NCBI GenBank assembly: GCA_964035795.1
Contig: OZ038323.1
Coordinates: 9,701,992 to 9,765,991 of the forward strand
Length of the DNA: 64,000 nucleotides
Source: Pterobdella sp. o SKG-2022
Lineage: Eukaryota; Annelida; Clitellata; Hirudinida; Piscicolidae
Reading direction: 5' to 3'
Part shown: positions 1 to 13,391 of the stretch, piece after piece
How positions within the stretch are numbered: position 1 is the stretch's first letter
Layout of the letters: each line of letters opens with the position of its first letter
Notes under the pieces: model-generated
The model's input: only the letters and a program-made list of their open reading frames with translations
The model's database searches: none
Told to the model about the DNA's origin: nothing
Position numbers and translations under genes: made by a program

Positions 1-262
1 AACCTTGTCATCTGTAAAGTCCTCACTTATCTGAAAATGATTGCAACAATGATTAAAATGGTTTTGAAAATTTAAAAATCAACTACAATGGTTTAAGAAG
101 CAGTTTCAATAATTTTTGAAGTGATTTAAACGATTTAAAAGTTCACCTCAACCGTCTATAACTGATAAAAGAGATTAGAAATCTAATTTCTGCACAGTTT
201 GTAGTGAAGCGCTCAACAAATTATGTAGATAAGATTAGAACATAAAAACATGAGCCACACAC

Positions 263-3200
263 CATGTACGAGAGGAGACTTTTCTTGATGAGTAGAGTGA
301 GAAGGTTGTTGTGGGAGGTTGTTTCTCTTCCCTTCCATGACTCATCTTCTGTGATGATGGAATGGTGGATGACAACGGGTTGGCGTGTTAGTGTTTGTTT
401 TGAGACATGGTAATAAATAAATTAGAAATATATAATTCTGAAACTTCATAAACAAATTTATGAATCAATTAATTTTTCACACCCCACATCTCTCCCAACC
501 ACATACATACACACAAACGTCTCAAACCACGACCAAACCCTCAACACCGACACTACTAACTGGGCTTGATAGGCACACTGGCAGGCACCGGCTTCGCCTC
601 CTTGGGAGTCTTTAGTTTTCTCTTGATGGGCGATAATGTGGACGCTGTAGCTACCACCTTTCCCTTGTATTCAACTTCCACCAGTTGGCTCAATGACGTC
701 AGTAACCTACATAGGGAGGGAGAGATGGTCATGGTCGGTGGTGAACGGGTTATTATCTTTCTTTCTATCATTTTCTTATAATTATTATGCTGAAAAAACA
801 TACCTGAAAAGATGCATGTAAAGAACTCCAAATAGGTTTTCATGCAACAAAGCCTTATGATCCCCTTGCGACCCTGCCAATTACCAATGTGATTTAGTGG
901 CATTAATCTGAGTAGTTTTTATACAAACATCAATAAAAACAGGCTTGACAATTTTAGTATCACCATCAAGTTTAAAAATGAATTACTCTACTAATCACAT
1001 CACTTTTACCATCGCCTTTGTCATCATAACCCTAAAAATAGAACAGAACCAACCAATGAGAAGTTCTGTAACGATGTTGATCAGATGGATCTGGATGGAG
1101 AGATCAAGAGAAATTGGAGAGGATGTGAGGATAAAGGTGAGGTATGGAAGAAGTGAGTGTCTTGGTGTGCTGCGTGTGCGTTTGTATTTATTTTTTCGAA
1201 AATAACATATAATTCAGAAGATCAATCTAACGTCTAACCCCACAAAGATAGGACTAAAAAAAGATAAATCGATGGTAATGATAACTTGAAACACAAAATA
1301 ATAAAAAAAAATTCGATATATTTTTTGATCGCATAAAATTAAATACTTTTTAAATAAAACTAAAGTTAAACAAGAATCCCAACAATTACCTATAAGCACA
1401 TAACAGCCAACTTAACATAACAATACATGAACAAACAATGCGACCCCACTAACTCATCATTCTTAGCCGAATTTACCACGGTTTTCTTCTTATCCCCATC
1501 AACACTACCGTCATCTTTACCACTACCCATACTATCTTTATTATTATCGCCAGCATCGGTTTTGTTAACAGTTTCATTGATGGGGTTGAGGTCTGTATGT
1601 AATATCCAACAGTGTCGGTAATTATTCACGGGGTACTCTTTCAGTAACAGACTCAAGAAAGTGCAAGGTCCCAGCTAGGGTTTGTGATGGTTGCATGGGT
1701 GAGATTGATCAGAATGATTATGAAAATGAAACAGTAAATTTGAATAAATATTTTTAAATTATTTTTTATTTATTGTTTTGAATAAAAAAAAAATAATAAT
1801 AATGGAAATTTAATATAATAAAAACGACATTTTTGTAACTGCCTCACCAATTCAAACTTGTTAGTAGAAGAGAGGACAATTCTTGTGATAATATTGATCA
1901 TATTTGATAAATTACTGGGCGCTAAAAAAGATGATAATGATCCTGGTAGTGATGATGAAGAAGAGAATGATGATGGTTTGGAATACGTATGTAGGTTTCT
2001 GGAATGATGTGAAAACATGCGGCCATTGTCCTGAGTTAGTCTGTGAGGTTGTTGAAGCATGTAAAAACAAACAATATTAATAATAATAACAATAATAATA
2101 ATAAACTGTGGCAAAAAATTAAAAAATAATGAGACCTCAAAAGAGCATTGCAAGCAGAGTTGCGAACTCTCTGATCCTCATCAACCAAGCCTTTGAGCAC
2201 CACTTCTGCCACCATCCACTCTTTCAAAGTGCTGTACTGTGGGATGTTCTTTGGGTTTATCTATCTATCTATCTAGCTATCTATCTATCTAGACATAAAA
2301 ACCTTGTTATAGTTAAGACCAGCCTGATGTTGCCCTTCAGTCTCCTGCAGACGAACATAATCAACCTCACTCAGCAGGTCTATAAGCTCTATCTGTTTAG
2401 CAGTGATGTGATTGTATTGTTGATATCAAAATATGATATCCAAAATAGGAAATAGTGACTTATATAAACATTTTTTTAGATCGACTTTTAGTCGCTCAGT
2501 ATTGGGGTTTCGTTAGCTCAACAGATGTTTCACAGGGCCCTACTCCTTGTGTATATAATTATCGGCCACGAGGTATTGAACTTGGTTACTTTAGATACCT
2601 AGTCTAATACCCTACCAGCTGAGCTATGCGGGCTTAAAAAATAAAAAAAAATAATATATAATGCTTAATTCCAAGGTTATGTAAAAAGCTCTAAGCATTA
2701 AACAAGAAACAATAAAGCTCAAGTATATATTAGCAAAGAATTAATGAAAGTAAACAGATTGCAACCAAACAATCGAAGACCTACCTTGACTAACCAATAC
2801 CCGGGTATGTTTGACTTCAAAATTTCGTGAACGAGGTTGTAAGTCAAATGTCGTAAATCATGACCCTCAAGTTCAGAGGTGTGTAATGATGGCAGAAGTT
2901 GCCTAAGCGCCTGTAGCGCACAACGGACTGAAACGCTGGAATCATGCTTCAAAGCACCCAACAACAGAAATGTGTGTTCTTCTGTGTGTGTTTGTGTATG
3001 TGTGTGTGTGTGATTGTGAGTCATGTTTTCGATTGATTGTATTTAGGATTTTATAAGCACACATTATATCAATATATAAGTGTAAGCTCAGATTACCACA
3101 TTTAACACAACGAAAAAATTTCAAATACTAACGTACCCAGTTGTTTAAATGTTAGTGGATTTTGAGCTCTGGTAGAAAAAGAAGCACAAATGAAGGAAGA

Positions 3201-5082
3201 TAATAGCAGATAAATGGATCCTTTCAGATTTGGATCAGAATGTTTGGTGAAGTAGAGAAGGTGCTCAATAGAGATGGGTTGAGTGTGGGTAGAAGTGCAA
3301 ATAGATGGATGGATTGATACAAGTTGAGCTAGCAAACTCACCGCCAGAACTTTTAAACTTATTTTTACAGTTCCATCATTGTATGCTTCATTATTATCTT
3401 GTATAAGAAATTTTCTGTATATAGATTCTGTTATTGTGAATATCATTGGAGTTTTATTTTGGGTATTGTTGCTGGAACCACAGTTGTTGTTTTCATTTTT
3501 TTCGTTGTTAGAAAAGCTAATGTCTTTGCTAGGAGAATTGATTTCGTTTTCAAGTATTTCTTCTTGGTCTTTGCCTTATGAACAATCATACAAATAATAA
3601 AATCATCATTATTAAATTATTTTATAGGTAAAGTAGCAGATTCTTATTAAAATAATCACTAACTACACAGCATAAGCAGGAAAAAGTCGGGTGCTGTTTT
3701 GAGCAGCTGATGCAAGCACTCCAAGCAAGCAGCTGCTATGTTATGATTGGTGCTGCTACACAGCTTCAAGCAGCTTTGTAATAACTGCGGAGAAAGTAAA
3801 ATTATTCAATAAAATTTGAAATAATGGTTGAATTCTTGAATAAATATGAATAATTCCAATTTGATGTATAGAGTCAACATATTAAAAATAAACATCAATA
3901 CTAATTAGTGACAATCAAAAAATTAAAACAAAAATCACCTACTCAAATCATTAGCAAAACTAAATAAAAGTTAACTCAATATAACCTTGAAAAGCAGTCT
4001 CTCATCAACGAAAGATCTAAGTTTCCTGCTAAAATTCTTCTTCAAAGAACCATAATGGTTGGTAATGGATGAACTGGACTGACTAGAAGAAGCATACAAG
4101 CCAGCAAACAACCCCCGAGCACACACCAGCCAACTTAACTGGTGTGAGTCTACTGATTCCAGTTTTTCTGAAGATTTTTGATGTATGTTGAAATGAACTT
4201 CGCAATATTTTTGATATAAAACATATAAAGATTGAAAAAACATTAAAAATCAACGAATCAGAAGAAATTAACAAGTTACATATAATTTCAGTGAAAACAA
4301 GATAGAAAAAATGCGACGATAGTAATAATACAAGAATAATAATGATAATACAATAATAAAGACAAAAAAATCAACCGGAGAGTATATTGAGAAGCCAAGT
4401 AGCAAAAAAGACAGCTCGGTTTTGTGAAGATTGCACAATGGAGCTGAGAATGGTTGCTGAGGCCCTTCTGTACACTGCTCCTTCCAACGTGGCCTTTTTT
4501 AACAAGCTGTTCAATAACACCTGTAGTTGTGGACAGTTAGGTAGGAAGATAGATAGATAAATAAAGATAGGTAGATAGGTAGATAAATAAAGATAGGTAG
4601 ATAGATAGATAAATAAAGATAGGTAGATAGATAAATAAAGATAGGTAGATAGATAGATAAATAAAGATAGGCAGATAGATAGATAAATAAAAAAATATGA
4701 ATAAATATTGATAAATAGATAGATAAATACTGATCCATATATAAAAAAAATAGATAGACAGATGAGAAAGAAAATGAATGAACTGACATCATAACAACAT
4801 TAAACACAATACTAACAGTGGCTTCACTATCTGTAGTGTGAGGGATGAGGGTGGTGAAGATGAGGGGAGTGGTTGTAGATAGGATGTCTAATAACACCTC
4901 GTTCCCCTCTTCTATCATCTCCTTCAAACATTGCACCATGTTTGATGCATATAACCTATGTTGCGGTGGAGCAATAGTCATTTAAGTTATATTGTGGGTA
5001 ATAATGGTGGTGAATAGAATGATACAGATATTTTACTTCGTATTTTATTGCTATCTATGCATTCAATAATTTGTATAATTAT

Positions 5083-5133
<51 letters not shown>

Positions 5134-6042
5134 TTTCTCAACCTTCTTTTTCCAACTCGGATAAGATGACAAAGGTTCCCAAAAGATGTCATAGCAACTC
5201 TGATACACCGAGCTCCCCTGCCTCTTCGAATCACTTTATATAACTCCATTTGAATCCTGCTGAGACTTTTGTGGTGCAAAGCCTGATGGTAGTGTGTGGT
5301 GGAAAGTTTTCAAGGGTTGTATGTAATGTAATGGTTGTTTTGTAGTAATGAGTGATGGGTTTTATAGCAATTATTGATGAGCTTTGTGATGAAAGTTGTG
5401 GTGGTAGTGAGTTATGTAGTGATTTGGTGGATGGTGTGGATAACATTGATCAAGATAAATAATCTTATGTCCACAAAATAAAATTTATAAACCTTGATGA
5501 TTTTGTGAACACATTCTTCAGCAACAATTCTAATATCTTCTTGCTGGTGGTCACATGAGAAAAAGAAAAGGTCAAAACAGGCACTCAGCCATGGAGCATA
5601 GTCCCGAGATGTTCTTCAATTTTTTTTATCAATATTAATTTTGAATATATTTTATCAGTAGTAGCTATATATTCATGTATTATTATCTTTATAACAGACA
5701 TATTTTTTGATTTATATTTACCTAATTTATATAAAATTGTGGTTTGTTCAGACAAAATATTTAAACATAATGAATTTAGTGTGGTGAAAATTTCTCAAAA
5801 CCTGAAAGCTTCTGACAGCACAGTTTCTGTGATGATGTTGAAATGAAAAACTATTTCTTTTTTGTTTTCTGACAGCTCATCAAGACTAAAAATTTTAAAA
5901 GTATAAATAAATATTAATTTCAAAAATATATACTTTAAAGAACTGAACAGTAGGTATACTTGAGACTGATGATGTTATCAGCTATATCATAACGAGAAAA
6001 AATGTTTAAAGCTTCGCAGGATTTAATCAATTTATCAACCAT
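263..6042 (-). CDS. HTT: Huntingtin orthologue, N-terminal part (18 exons; 3' end outside window)
   Basis: Large HEAT-repeat scaffold protein of vesicle transport and autophagy. Exons on the minus strand: 5960-6042, 5802-5885, 5493-5613, 5143-5282, 4817-4955, 4376-4520, 3986-4167, 3667-3784, 3137-3574, 2785-2981, 2303-2392, 2136-2236, 1848-2040, 1454-1674, 1054-1169, 804-873, 561-706, 263-348. All junction phases agree. The match to vertebrate huntingtin is colinear, for example MVDKLIKSCEALNIF (N17-like), VAEECVHKIIKALHHKS, IQMELYKVIRRG, VKISLKVLAVSLLAQLV, YWLVK, LVDEDQRVRNSACNALL and TLSPIKRK. The start is the first Met of an N17-like segment, with no polyQ or polyP following it. Exon 9 opens with a short Asn/Glu-rich stretch in place of the long disordered loop. 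The three left-most exons are less certain, and exon 18 (263-348) rests mainly on frame and splice sites. Confidence 0.92.
2257..2292. repeat. (CTAT)n microsatellite in huntingtin intron
   Basis: Short run of CTAT/CTAG units in the intron between huntingtin exons 11 and 12. Confidence 0.85.
2470..2633 (-). mobile_element. tRNA-derived SINE in a huntingtin intron
   Basis: On the minus strand the element starts at 2633 with GCCCGCATAGCTCAGCTGG, which contains a good RNA polymerase III A box (TAGCTCAGCTGG). A B-box-like AAGTTCAATACC follows about 40 bases later. A 5-bp anticodon-type stem (TTAGA/TCTAA) flanks a 7-base loop. The acceptor 3' half is not complementary to the 5' half, so this is not a working tRNA. 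An unrelated tail of about 90 bases ends in CTAAAAAAATG near 2470. Head, body and A-rich end fit a tRNA-derived SINE. It lies in the intron between exons 2785-2981 and 2303-2392, in the same orientation as the gene. Confidence 0.65.
4541..4690. repeat. GATA/GATAAATAAA-type compound minisatellite in huntingtin intron
   Basis: Five or so copies of a unit close to GATAAATAAAGATAGGTA, each followed by a variable number of GATA units. It sits in the intron between exons 5 and 6. Confidence 0.85.
5084..5130. repeat. (AT)n microsatellite in huntingtin intron
   Basis: Uninterrupted AT alternation between huntingtin exons 4 and 5. The Tyr-Ile repeat ORFs across it are artefacts of this tract. Confidence 0.95.
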
Positions 6043-8558
6043 ATTTCTTCAATATCTATAACATCAAGAAATAAGTTTAATTATAGTTTATTCAACAGAT
6101 AATCTATCCATAACACAAATTTTTGTTTGAAAAATTAACTTTTATGGAAACCAATGGAACGTTTGATTTATATAAAATAAAAATAAATTTTTGAACGACA
6201 ATATATTTTATTTAGGTGTTCATATTATCTATGGATATAAAACTCATTTCAGTTCTGCAATGTATTTGAATATTGGAAGTTAAATTTTGAAAACTCAAAA
6301 AAAACAATAAGAAAAAATTACTACGGTTCATAACTTTCCTACTTTACGTCAAAGTTCATTAAGCAAATTAAAATTGCAAACTTCGAGATTCTTCGTAATT
6401 TTAGCTTTTTTAATTCCTACTATTCAACAAACAAATAAATTGATAGAATATAAGTGGTGTTTACCGTGTGCTTATTTCATTTTTACATTCACTTAACAGT
6501 TTTACAAGTACATATATAAAATGTGTTGAACATAGGAATTAATATGGCTAATTAAGTAATTAAGAATACAAAAATTGAAAAAAGTGTATTAAAATTTTAA
6601 ATCACTATTTTAATATTTCACACAGACACAATGATAAAGTCACATACACATATTCACTTTTTTTTATATACGTTTGTTTTACAACTGTACCTACATTAAA
6701 AATTACTAACTGCATCAAAAAGCAATAGACATAAGCAGCATTTTTATAAAAAAAAATTTTGTTCTGAATATTAAATAAATTTAAAACTTATTCACGCGAG
6801 CACACACATACACGCACACACACAAGGTTTTAGGAAGGAGGATTTAGAGGCTTCAAGTTTGACTTTTGATTGAATGACAAACAATAATAATAATAATCAA
6901 AAAATTATAATAAAAAAAAAAAATTAAAAAATTAATCTCATAAAATTGCTCAAATTATAGTAATAAAAAATATTTAAAACAAAAATAGTAAATAAGATTT
7001 TACTTTAAGAATTTTTGACCATAAAAAAGTGTACAACACAAAAAAAATACAAGAATGTTGCAAAACACTAAAAAAAATATTAAAAATTATATTAAAAAAC
7101 AAACAAACCATAACTAAGAATACAACATTAAAAATTATAGCACAATAAAAATAATCTATAAATATAACAAAAAAATGGAAAAAACAAATTAAAAATATTA
7201 CGAAACCTCACTAAGGCAAAAATAACAAAAGACAACAGTATAAATAACACAAGAATACAAACAACAGCAGAAATAACAGCACATATAACAGTATTAAGAA
7301 GGAGATTTTTGTTTATCTTTAAGACAATAACATAATCCGTTATATTCTTTGTACTGAGAATCGATTGAAAACCCGACTGGGTTACTTATTATTTATTTGT
7401 ATGTGTTTGTATGTATGTTTGTATGTATGCTTGTATGTGTTCGTATGTATGCTTGTTATTTTTGTTTGTATTGTTATTAATGGTTTATGAAATGGTTGTA
7501 CTTATCGAAAACTTTGGTTTTGATGTAACAATTAATATATCTAAGATTTCCTCAATATAAGCAATCAAAAAATCAAAAAAATTAACCCAAATGCTAATCA
7601 TAATTTTCTATTTGATATGACAGTACTAATGTATTTTTTGAAAAAACAACAATTTAAGAAAAATCTATACTAACAACAATAATAATAAAAATAATATAAA
7701 CATTATTGTTATTTTTATTAATGAGTTATTATTAAGTGATTATTGTTATTACTAAATTATTATTTTTATCATTAAATTATTATTTTTATTATTAAACGAA
7801 ATCACAAGAGTTATCTTTGTGGTATCAAATGACAGGTCGCTTGGGGACGTTTGCTGTAAACCCATTTAAAAACAATAAAAATAATGATAACAATAATATA
7901 AGTAAAAATAATAATAATAATAGAAATAATAATAAAAAGTTGAAATAGTAATAAAACATAATAAAAACAATAACTATAAAACTAATAACAGCGATAAAAC
8001 AGAATTGAAATCGTAATAAAAATGATTAATAATTTGTGTACTGATGTCCACAAATATTTATAGATTTTATTGGACAATCTATTTAATTGTTTTGTATTAT
8101 TTGAACAAATTCAACCCAAATATGTACTAAAAAATAAATATCCCTATTTTATATTTTCTGGTAAATATTATTGTTCATATGTATATTTTGATAATTTATT
8201 TGAAAAATTATATTATTATTGTTATGTAAACTCTAAATTTAGATTTAAGATCCCATCAATATTGTTATAACGTCATGTAAGTCAGTGTGGTACATCTGGT
8301 GATGTCATCGGATTTTGTCGTTAGCTTTACTTATAACAATAAAAATAATTTAAGCAACAAAAATAGCAATATCAATAATAATAATAATAATTGTAGGAAT
8401 AATAATAAAAATGATAATATCAACAATAATAGTACTTATAATGAAATTCTATAAAATATAATAACACCAACATGAAAAAATAATTTCATAATTGGTCAAA
8501 AATAAAAATTTATTAAAAAACCATGCATTTGTCATTATTGGATTTTTATTGCTATTAT

Positions 8559-8676
8559 TGAATTCTCATTTTTTTTTTATTAAATTCTTTTTTTTTTTAT
8601 TAAATTCTTATTTTTTTTTATTAAATTCTTTTTTTTTTTTATTAAATTCTTATTTTTTTTTATTAAATTCTTATTA
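8559..8676. repeat. About 20-bp minisatellite, poly-T with ATTAAATTC
   Basis: Five to six units of ATTAAATTC followed by a T-rich run of variable length (TTTTTTTTTT or TTATTTTTTTT). Confidence 0.85.
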
Positions 8677-9179
8677 AAAAAGGGAAAAACAAAGAAAACT
8701 TAAAACTAACATCACCAGCCTAAAGAAACAAAGGTTGGAGACTGACCTGCCTCCGACAGCTTTTAGGCGGTCTAAAGCCCATGGAGAAACTTTAAATCTC
8801 TTCTATTTGATTCTTTAATTAACTTTTTGAAGAAATGATATTCTTTTTATTTTTTTTTCTTATTTTTGTTATTAATGAACTTCAAACACTTTTGGAAATC
8901 AACAAGTCAAGTTTGGAAAGATTCTTGAAAGAGGGAGTTTCCACCAATCACATGTTGTGTGTTTGCGTGTTTGTTTTTGTGTGTGTGTTTTTATTTGTGT
9001 ATGCGTGTACTTTTATTTTTGTTTGTGTTCGTTTTTCTGTTAGTTTTTTTTTCTTTTATACTCAAATAAATATTTTCTCACCACCAATCTCTCCTTACCC
9101 TGCACCTGCCTTACCCTGCACCTGCCTTACCAATATGCCATCTACCCCCCATTCATGCAACCATCCATTAATTTATCCA

Positions 9180-9420
9180 GATATCAAAAAAATTTCATCT
9201 ATCCATCCACTCATCTATTTATCTATCCATCCACTCATCATACTCATCCACCCATCTATCCATCCACCCACCTCTTTTTACCCATCTGCTAGATAAATAT
9301 ATATATCCATTCACTCATCCTTCCACTTTTCCATCAATCCTCTGTTCATCCATTCATCTATCTCTCTACCCATCTATATCTCCTACCATCTATCTTCCAT
9401 TCACTCAAGCGCATCCATTT
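9180..9420. repeat. Degenerate ATCC/ATCT tract
   Basis: Many CCATCCA, TCATC and TATCTATC words without a strict period, as in an old diverged (ATCC)n array. Confidence 0.75.
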
Positions 9421-10390
9421 TTCCCTTAATCAGCATCATTTCATTGAAAAATCCATCAACGGTGGAATTTTTCAATCTGATTTGATATTATATACCATAT
9501 AATATTACATAATGATACATCTCTGTTTTCATCGCATTCCATTTTTAACACAATCGCCATGTTAGTTTTGAATGTGGATTATTATTAGTTATTTGTTTAT
9601 TTCAAATGCTAACTTTTTTATCTAAAAGCTTTTTTATCTAAAATGAATAAACATACAACAACCTCAAAAAAAGTGAAAAAATAAATAAAAAAATTAATAT
9701 TATTATTTAAAAATATATAATTACTTTTTATTTTAAAAACTATAAATAAACTCAGTTTACCTGAAATTTTATGAAAAAACTATAACACAATACAACAGAA
9801 TTTAAAATTATATAAATACGATAATTAAAGTAAAATTTAATACTATAAATAAATAATAAAATAATTTAAAAAAATTAAATTTCACAAATAAATAATATTA
9901 TAATACAAAAAAAATAATTTTTTAAATAAATACTAATAAATAAAACCAAACTCAGCATCTCCTGGGAGAGCGGGATTCTGTGAAAGAATGAGGCACCGGC
10001 TTAAAAATTTTATAGCACCTTTTATGAACTCACATGATGAATAAGAAGCATTTATTAGGAGAATTATTCAGAAAAACTTCAAACCACCGCCATAAACACC
10101 TATATTAATGAGGTTTTTAATGGCTTATCGCGTAGATTTTAAGAAATTTAAGTTGATTCGGTTTAATGTGTTTAAAAAAATTGTGTTATATCCTGAAAAA
10201 AAAAATTAATTGAGGAAACTATTGGGGTCGGTTCAAGATGTGACTTTTTCGTCATATATTAAGGTTTTGAGTATATATAGTAATAATGCCTGAAAAATGA
10301 TATTATCATTTTTTGTTAGTATTTAAATTAATTTTTTTTGCAAACATAATAATAATAAACTAAAAATGAAATAGTTACATTTAAATAAAA

Positions 10391-10430
10391 ATATATATAC
10401 ATATATAGACATAGATATATATATAGACAT

Positions 10431-10466
<36 letters not shown>

Positions 10467-10519
10467 ACATAGATATATATATAGACATAGATATATATAT
10501 AGACATAGATATATATATA

Positions 10520-10559
<40 letters not shown>

Positions 10560-10599
10560 TAGATATATATATATATAGACATAAATATATATATAGACA
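10391..10599. repeat. Compound (TA)n / TAGACATAGATATATA array
   Basis: TA runs alternate with a recurring AGACATAGATATATATAT unit. The array is truncated by the N gap that follows, so its true length is unknown. Confidence 0.9.
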
Positions 10600-10799
10600 N
10601 NNNNNNNNNNNNNNNNNNNNNNNNNNNNNNNNNNNNNNNNNNNNNNNNNNNNNNNNNNNNNNNNNNNNNNNNNNNNNNNNNNNNNNNNNNNNNNNNNNNN
10701 NNNNNNNNNNNNNNNNNNNNNNNNNNNNNNNNNNNNNNNNNNNNNNNNNNNNNNNNNNNNNNNNNNNNNNNNNNNNNNNNNNNNNNNNNNNNNNNNNNN
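10600..10799. other. Assembly gap of 200 N
   Basis: Exactly 200 consecutive N, a conventional gap placeholder, directly next to the TA-rich array. The gap size probably does not reflect a measured distance. Confidence 0.99.
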
Positions 10800-11206
10800 T
10801 CAGGTATTGCTAAGGGTGATGAGAAGACTATGGAACGTGTGGCATATTTAATGGTGGATGGTTGTGTGGTTGGAGAGGTTGTAGTTGTGGTATTATTGGT
10901 TTACTCGAATTGATTCATTCAATATTAGTATAAATAAAAGAAGAGCGACAAAAAAATAATAGAAAAAATAATAACAACATAAATGGTAGTAAAAACATAA
11001 TAATAATAATAATAATAATAATAATATTAATAATAATAATAATAATAATAATGGTAATAACAACAATAATAATAATAACTAAGAAGGTCGACAATAAAGA
11101 TTAGTTTTGCATTTAAGAAAACATTTGAGAGCAGTAAAACATGCATTTGGGCTGCTGTTTGTGTGTTTGTTTTGTTGGCGGAGGCTTAATGTACCTTATT
11201 TATATT

Positions 11207-11474
<268 letters not shown>

Positions 11475-12789
11475 GATTTTCATTCATGATTGTTTTTCAG
11501 GGTTTCTGTTAATTTTTTGTATTGTTTAAAATTTTTTTTGTTTATTCTTTATATTATGTGCCTTATTTTTCTTATTTTTATCTATTGTCATTTTTTATTC
11601 TTTATATTTCACCGGTTTTTATTTTATTGTGTAATACATTAGTTAATTTTTCTTTTGATTGTAAACTTCAAAATAAGGCAGTTTTATCGCTTTTAAAAAA
11701 TTTAAGCAAAGTTCAGCCCCGCCATGAAACATTGATAAATTCTCCTTCATTTTATTTATTTTTATTAAATAACTTTTGACATATAAAAAATTATTTAATT
11801 ACGGCCATAGTTATCGCTGGTTTGTTTTTAAAACTTTCCCAAGTTTCTTCAAAGTTTCAACCATTCAATCAAATCTAATTATAGAATTAACAAAACGCCT
11901 CGTTGACAACAATGTACAAAGCATCACGTGAGAAAAACTTGCAACAAATACTTCATAATGAAATTATCTGTATTCTCCACTTTATTGAGTATATGTGTAG
12001 TGCTTGTCAATGAACCTTTGTTTTGTTATTAACACAGTTAGATCTATAGAAGTTGAAACCGAGGATTGCAACCAACGGTGGTTATAGGTATTATTTAAAT
12101 AAATGAATCAATAATTTTATTTATGCAGTAGTTTTTAACAATAGATACTAATGTATGGTTGTTGTTGAAAAAATTCACAACTTGCATTATATTGGTTAAT
12201 GTTGTCTTAGGGAGTTACTACTAGTTTTTAGAAGTCATTTTTCATTTTTTTTTTTTGATTATAACAATGATTCTCAAACTTTCTCATAATCAAAGTTTTT
12301 TTGGGTTTCAATGGAAAAGCATTCAGTTTCCATTTTAAATTTCATTAAAAACCTTCTCTATAAGCATTGGGTGTATTGAAATTTTTCTTTTTTTTTTCGT
12401 CGTTGTGCGTTTGTTTTTTTTTTTGTGTGAGTGTGTGTGTGGATGTGATTTTGTGTTTTTATGCAGCAGAATGGAGCCTTGATACATCAACACCATTATT
12501 AAATAGTTTGCTGATAAGATTTATTTAAAAATATTTGTTAAGGTGGAGAAGAAGAAGAAAAAATCAGAACAAAAATGAAAAATAAAAAACCAAAAATAAA
12601 AAGTGCTACAACTGTTATTTAAAGGGAACAAGAAAAAATACAAGAAATACTATTGAGAGAGAGGAAATTAAACTGACAGTGGTGAGTTGAAAAATAATAA
12701 TAATTCAATAAATAATAAAAATAATCAAAAATAGCAAAATAAAATTTAAAATGAGCATATATATTTAAAGAAGCCTTAAAATAATGGAT

Positions 12790-12890
12790 AATAACATACA
12801 AATATCATAAATATAACATAACATACAAATATCATAAATATAACATAACATACAAATATCATAAATATAACATAACATACAAATGACATG
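12790..12890. repeat. About 27-bp tandem repeat, four copies
   Basis: Units built on ACATACAAATATCATAAATA joined by TAACATA. The last copy is diverged (ACATACAAATGACATG). Confidence 0.85.
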
Positions 12891-13006
12891 CATATAATAA
12901 AAAGCGGGAAACATGAGTATTCAAAACAGAAGAGGAAATGATTTGAACGGTCTTAAACAAACCAACATTGGCCGAAATACATTCATGGGGACTATAAATA
13001 GAATCC

Positions 13007-13391
<385 letters not shown>

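Larger units (their letters stand above)
6043..10599. other. AT-rich non-coding region upstream of huntingtin
   Basis: No exon with recognisable similarity or credible codon structure was seen. The contents are homopolymer A/T runs, AAT/ATT-rich stretches, a GTATGT-type repeat (7395-7460), a minisatellite at 8559-8676, a degenerate ATCC tract at 9180-9420, and a compound TA/TAGACATA array that runs into the assembly gap. The huntingtin promoter should lie just above 6042, but no clear core motif was identified. Confidence 0.6.

Noticed and set aside
10328..10813. ORFs of alternating Tyr-Ile or Asp-Ile residues
   Set aside because: Products of the TA/TAGACATA array, one of them running through the N gap.
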